From the NCBI GenBank assembly GCA_030628225.1, contig DAOVRJ010000127.1, positions 1-6,993 on the forward strand: 6,993 nucleotides of DNA, in the 5' to 3' direction. Under the pieces are notes generated by a model. The model made no database searches. It saw only the letters and a program-made list of their open reading frames with translations, and had not been told where the DNA came from. Each line of letters starts with the position of its first letter. Position 1 is the stretch's first letter. Origin of the DNA: Candidatus Zixiibacteriota bacterium (GTDB lineage Bacteria > SM23-81). Shown here one piece after another: positions 4,798 to 6,993 of this stretch. The position numbers and the translations under genes are program-made.

Positions 4798-5739
4798 CTA
4801 TTGGGTCCGTACCTCGTCGCCGGCGGCAATCTCACCATCCTCCTCAACCACCTCGGCCCTGGAAAGGTGTGCCGATTTGACGAAGCTCACCCGGATGCGA
4901 CCAACCCTCTTGTCGGTATATCCTAAAAGCTCGTCCGTCAGGGGATCGCGCAGCTCATCTCCCCGGGTATAGACCACGAACTCATCACCGGGACTGATCT
5001 CATCCTCATACCCGCGATTAAAGTACACCTGCCCGTCCTCCACGGATAAAATGATCGCCGGGCCAACAGCAGAGCTTAGATCTCTTTGCGGTGGCAGAAC
5101 CACCTTGATCTTCTCCACCATGTCGGTCAACATGGTATCTATGGCTTTGCCGGCGATGGTGCTCATGAAAGTTTCCGAGCCGAACTCCAGCCGATCCAGC
5201 ATTTCGTACTCTTTCATCTGCTCGGTGGGCCGGCCCAGAAAGGTAAGTCCCAACCCTTTCTGTTTGATCTCGCCCTTAGACTCGGCCTCCAGCAGCGCAG
5301 CAGCTTTCCCGCGCTCCCAGAGGAAAAAATTCACCCTCACCCCCGCGCGATAGGCCTGGAACCCGCCCACCGAGGGTGTGGCAATGCCGAAAGAGGAGAT
5401 GCCGAAATCCTCCACCATCCCACAGACCAGAAAGCCCACCTTCAATGAATCAAAGAGTGCCGCAAAATTCTCCGTCCGCCCCCCTTCCCGGCACTTCATG
5501 TCTTCAATCCTGTCCAGGGAGTCCAGATCGACCACCACATATCCGGCAATCTGGGCCAGACGCGCTGACAACAGCTGGGATATGCCACACCCCAAATCCC
5601 AGTTACCCGCAAACCCGCTGTGGTCCTCAAAGGGGAGCACCGTCATGCTATGGGCAGCCCACGCCGGGCCAGTCTGAATAATCAGCATAACCGCAAAGAC
5701 CGCGATGGCGTTTCGACCAATATAAGTATGTCCCCTCAT
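4798..5739 (-). CDS. CsgG/FlgT-like periplasmic or envelope protein
   Basis: The product has 313 residues from ATG 5739. A Sec signal peptide is visible: R2, H4 and R9, the hydrophobic AIAVFAVMLII, and a likely cleavage at AWA-A (about residue 28). There is no lipobox, so unlike CsgG itself it should be soluble and periplasmic. MTVLPFEDHSG (32-42), GISQLLSARLAQ (52-63), VVVDLDSLDRI (68-78) and VGFLVCGMV (101-109) match the CsgG/TolB-N-type alpha/beta domain. The C-terminal part (about 225-312) fits an FlgT-C-like SH3 barrel: ILSVEDGQVYFNRGYEDEIS, PGDEFVVYTRGDELRDP, LLGYTDKRVGRIRV and GDEVR. CsgG-family proteins assemble at the outer membrane for curli export or support flagella; no csg or flg partner is seen here, so the role is open. 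An in-frame upstream ATG (5796) lies only about 14 bases past the predicted transcript start and has no RBS. ATG 5739 has GGAG (5750-5753) 10 bases upstream and gives a proper signal peptide. Confidence 0.82.
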   Translation of the reverse strand: MRGHTYIGRNAIAVFAVMLIIQTGPAWAAHSMTVLPFEDHSGFAGNWDLGCGISQLLSARLAQIAGYVVVDLDSLDRIEDMKCREGGRTENFAALFDSLKVGFLVCGMVEDFGISSFGIATPSVGGFQAYRAGVRVNFFLWERGKAAALLEAESKGEIKQKGLGLTFLGRPTEQMKEYEMLDRLEFGSETFMSTIAGKAIDTMLTDMVEKIKVVLPPQRDLSSAVGPAIILSVEDGQVYFNRGYEDEISPGDEFVVYTRGDELRDPLTDELLGYTDKRVGRIRVSFVKSAHLSRAEVVEEDGEIAAGDEVRTQ

Positions 5740-6080
5740 GGGCTGTCTTCTCCAAGAAAAGAAATCGAAGATCGAGATCCTGAAAGGCACTCCCATCTCG
5801 AAACAGAGCCGGGATCAATATAGCACAGGTGAATGTCCCGGTCAACCATTTTGCACCGCCGCAGGACAGGAAAACTGGAGAAACGGGCGCTGGAAAGTTG
5901 CCTGCCCAGGCTGAAGCGTGCTGTTGTTTTCCGCGGGTTTTCGTGAATCAACGGGATGAGGTCCGCCGGCCCAAGGGGAATACTGGGCAACAGAAAATAT
6001 TTATGAGAAGAGAAAAATCGCTCGGCGGACCCGCAAAGGTAAATCTTCTTCGGCGTGAGGGACCAATGAGCAATCTTCGA
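5740..6080 (-). other. Intergenic region with promoter and leader of the CsgG-like gene; no gene
   Basis: These 341 bases lie between two minus-strand genes. They hold the promoter (5817-5845) and a leader containing an inverted repeat, TCGAGAT (5772-5778) with ATCTCGA (5795-5801). Further left arms GGTCCGCC (5960-5967) and GGCGGACC (6024-6031) form an 8-bp inverted repeat 56 bases apart, with no T-run to make it a terminator. An A+T-rich patch lies at about 5990-6020. Open frames crossing it, such as 5829-6173 on the + strand, show no domain pattern and run into the neighbouring gene. Confidence 0.65.
5817..5845 (-). promoter_or_regulatory. Sigma-70-type promoter for the CsgG-like gene
   Basis: Minus strand: -35 TTGACC (5845-5840), a 17-base spacer and -10 TATATT (5822-5817). 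The transcript should start near 5810, giving a leader of about 70 bases before ATG 5739. Box quality and spacing are close to consensus. Confidence 0.75.
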
Positions 6081-6993
6081 CTAAAGCCAATGCTTTTTGG
6101 GCAGAGACCAGCTTGTCTCCTTGCTCTCCCGGATTTGATCCCGCAGCACTCGCAGCTCCCTGCGGAGACGTGATGGGCCCCGCTCCTGTTTCACAATGGT
6201 GTAGGCCATTTCCCCGAGGCTCTTGATCACCAGCCCCACTCGCAGGCGGGGCGCCAGAACAGAGGAGATGATCAGGCTGCCGGACACCCCTTTTTGCAGA
6301 TCGCAGAGCAGCTGGAAACCTTTTTTGGTTTCCAGCTCCAAAAGGCAAAGGTCGAAGTTGGGCATCAAACGGGGACTATCGTCCATCTGCTGGGCGGGAA
6401 ATCCCCCCAACGTCTCCAGCATCTCCAACACCGGCACTTCTCCGTACAGCTTTTTGAGCCTCATTCGACGCATGGTACCCAGCCGTTGGGGACCGGAGTG
6501 AATCACAACCTGGAAAACCCACATCTCTTTAGGACGCAGGCCGTGCCTTTTCCTCAAAAATCTGCCGAAGGCCAGAAGGATTGCCCCGGGGGCCACCACA
6601 ACATCCACTCGCTGATCCCGGCCCTTCTCATAGACCAGCTGGAAGCGCCGCTCCCAATCCTCAGCGGACAGACCCAATCCCAGATCGTCCAGCTCCGTCT
6701 GCCGGGGAACCAGCCCCATCACCCCTTTCTCAGCCAAGTGGCGGGCATATATACCGGAGGAGTAACCACAGGGAATTTCCTTCCCCCCCCTGGTTTTGAA
6801 GATTTCGCGGCGCGATGGAGGGTTCAGGTTCAAACACATGGGCTGCAGCATGTCATGACGATCTCGACGATACAGAAAACTCAGCAGCGCCCGGGGCTGA
6901 CAGGTCAACCTCTGATCCAGATCCACCTTGATCAGAGGGAAGGTCTGCGGCTCACCACCACTGGAGGAGTTAACCGCCCACTCAACGGGATGC
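6081..6993 (-). CDS. GH3-like adenylate-forming family protein, 5' end cut by window, motifs eroded
   Basis: The minus frame is open to the window edge; 303 residues are visible and the start lies beyond 6993. A GTG at 6926 is in frame, but the reading continues upstream of it. The part from about 6540 to 6220 resembles bacterial GH3 (auxin-responsive promoter-like) acyl-adenylate enzymes. Seen are RPKEMWVFQVVIHSG, LKKLYGEVPVLEMLETLGGF, PAQQMDDSPRLMPNFDLCLLE, and GFQLLCDLQKGVSGSLIISS with APRLRVGLVI. Family members use ATP to adenylate a carboxylic acid and often conjugate it to an amine. At the place of the usual (G)ATEG motif this protein has TLGG, and at the place of PRYRIGD-L it has PRLRVGL-V, so the Mg/ATP-contacting Glu and Asp appear lost. 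This alignment is from memory. If right, it is a pseudo-enzyme or a very divergent member. The end (RRELRVLRDQIRESKE) is helical and charged. No terminator follows within the gap, and the next gene has its own promoter. Confidence 0.5.
   Translation of the reverse strand, partial: HPVEWAVNSSSGGEPQTFPLIKVDLDQRLTCQPRALLSFLYRRDRHDMLQPMCLNLNPPSRREIFKTRGGKEIPCGYSSGIYARHLAEKGVMGLVPRQTELDDLGLGLSAEDWERRFQLVYEKGRDQRVDVVVAPGAILLAFGRFLRKRHGLRPKEMWVFQVVIHSGPQRLGTMRRMRLKKLYGEVPVLEMLETLGGFPAQQMDDSPRLMPNFDLCLLELETKKGFQLLCDLQKGVSGSLIISSVLAPRLRVGLVIKSLGEMAYTIVKQERGPSRLRRELRVLRDQIRESKETSWSLPKKHWL

Noticed and set aside
4645-4926. ORF with repeated LNS residues (LNSLNSPNSLNSL)
   Set aside because: The pattern comes from translating the 9-base tandem repeat, and the frame then runs antisense into the CsgG-like gene.
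5739-5796. ATG 5796 as the start of the CsgG-like gene
   Set aside because: It lies inside the leader hairpin, about 14 bases from the predicted transcript start and without an RBS, and would bury the signal peptide.
5829-6173. 114-codon + strand ORF in the 5740-6080 gap
   Set aside because: It starts inside the minus-strand promoter, overlaps the GH3-like gene antisense, and shows no RBS or domain features.

Overview
The window is bacterial chromosomal DNA made of two visibly different parts. The DNA to about position 1216 is A+T-rich (roughly one third G+C in lines counted by eye). It holds a 5'-truncated TrmO-type tRNA methyltransferase gene, a structure that reads as an integron attC site (427-510), and a lipoprotein gene. 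All three point the same way, as in an integron cassette array or a cluster of attC sites lacking an integrase. From about 1240 the DNA becomes G+C-richer (above half in most lines). A degenerate attC-like sequence (1239-1297) lies at the seam.

The G+C-richer part looks like ordinary chromosome. On the + strand are a second small lipoprotein (1370-1846) and a radical SAM protein of unknown function (1958-2758). These converge, across two back-to-back terminators, with a minus-strand pair: a DUF4912 protein (3572-4360, with a good promoter at 4436-4464) followed by a remnant of a DUF1957/GH57 alpha-glucan branching-type gene (2918-3571). About the first 300 codons of that gene, including the region expected to carry the nucleophile, are missing. 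A repeat-rich gap (4361-4797) separates this pair from a CsgG/FlgT-like periplasmic protein (4798-5739, minus, promoter at 5817-5845). The minus strand ends with the 3' part of a gene resembling bacterial GH3-type adenylate-forming enzymes, whose nucleotide-binding signatures look eroded.

Organism: lipoproteins with outer-membrane-type +2 residues, a CsgG/FlgT-type protein, the DUF4912-DUF1957 pair and short heptameric purine-rich intergenic repeats suggest a diderm, environmental, probably uncultured bacterium (deltaproteobacterial or candidate-phylum type). This is inference and no taxon can be named from the sequence. I see no tRNA, rRNA, CRISPR array, transposase or integron integrase here. 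By cassette polarity, an integrase would lie to the left of position 1.

The most interesting reading is the left edge: the far end of a chromosomal cassette array, carrying a tRNA-modification gene and an exported lipoprotein, decaying into core genome. The truncated DUF1957 gene and the motif-poor GH3-like gene are two separate signs of gene decay in the flanking chromosome.
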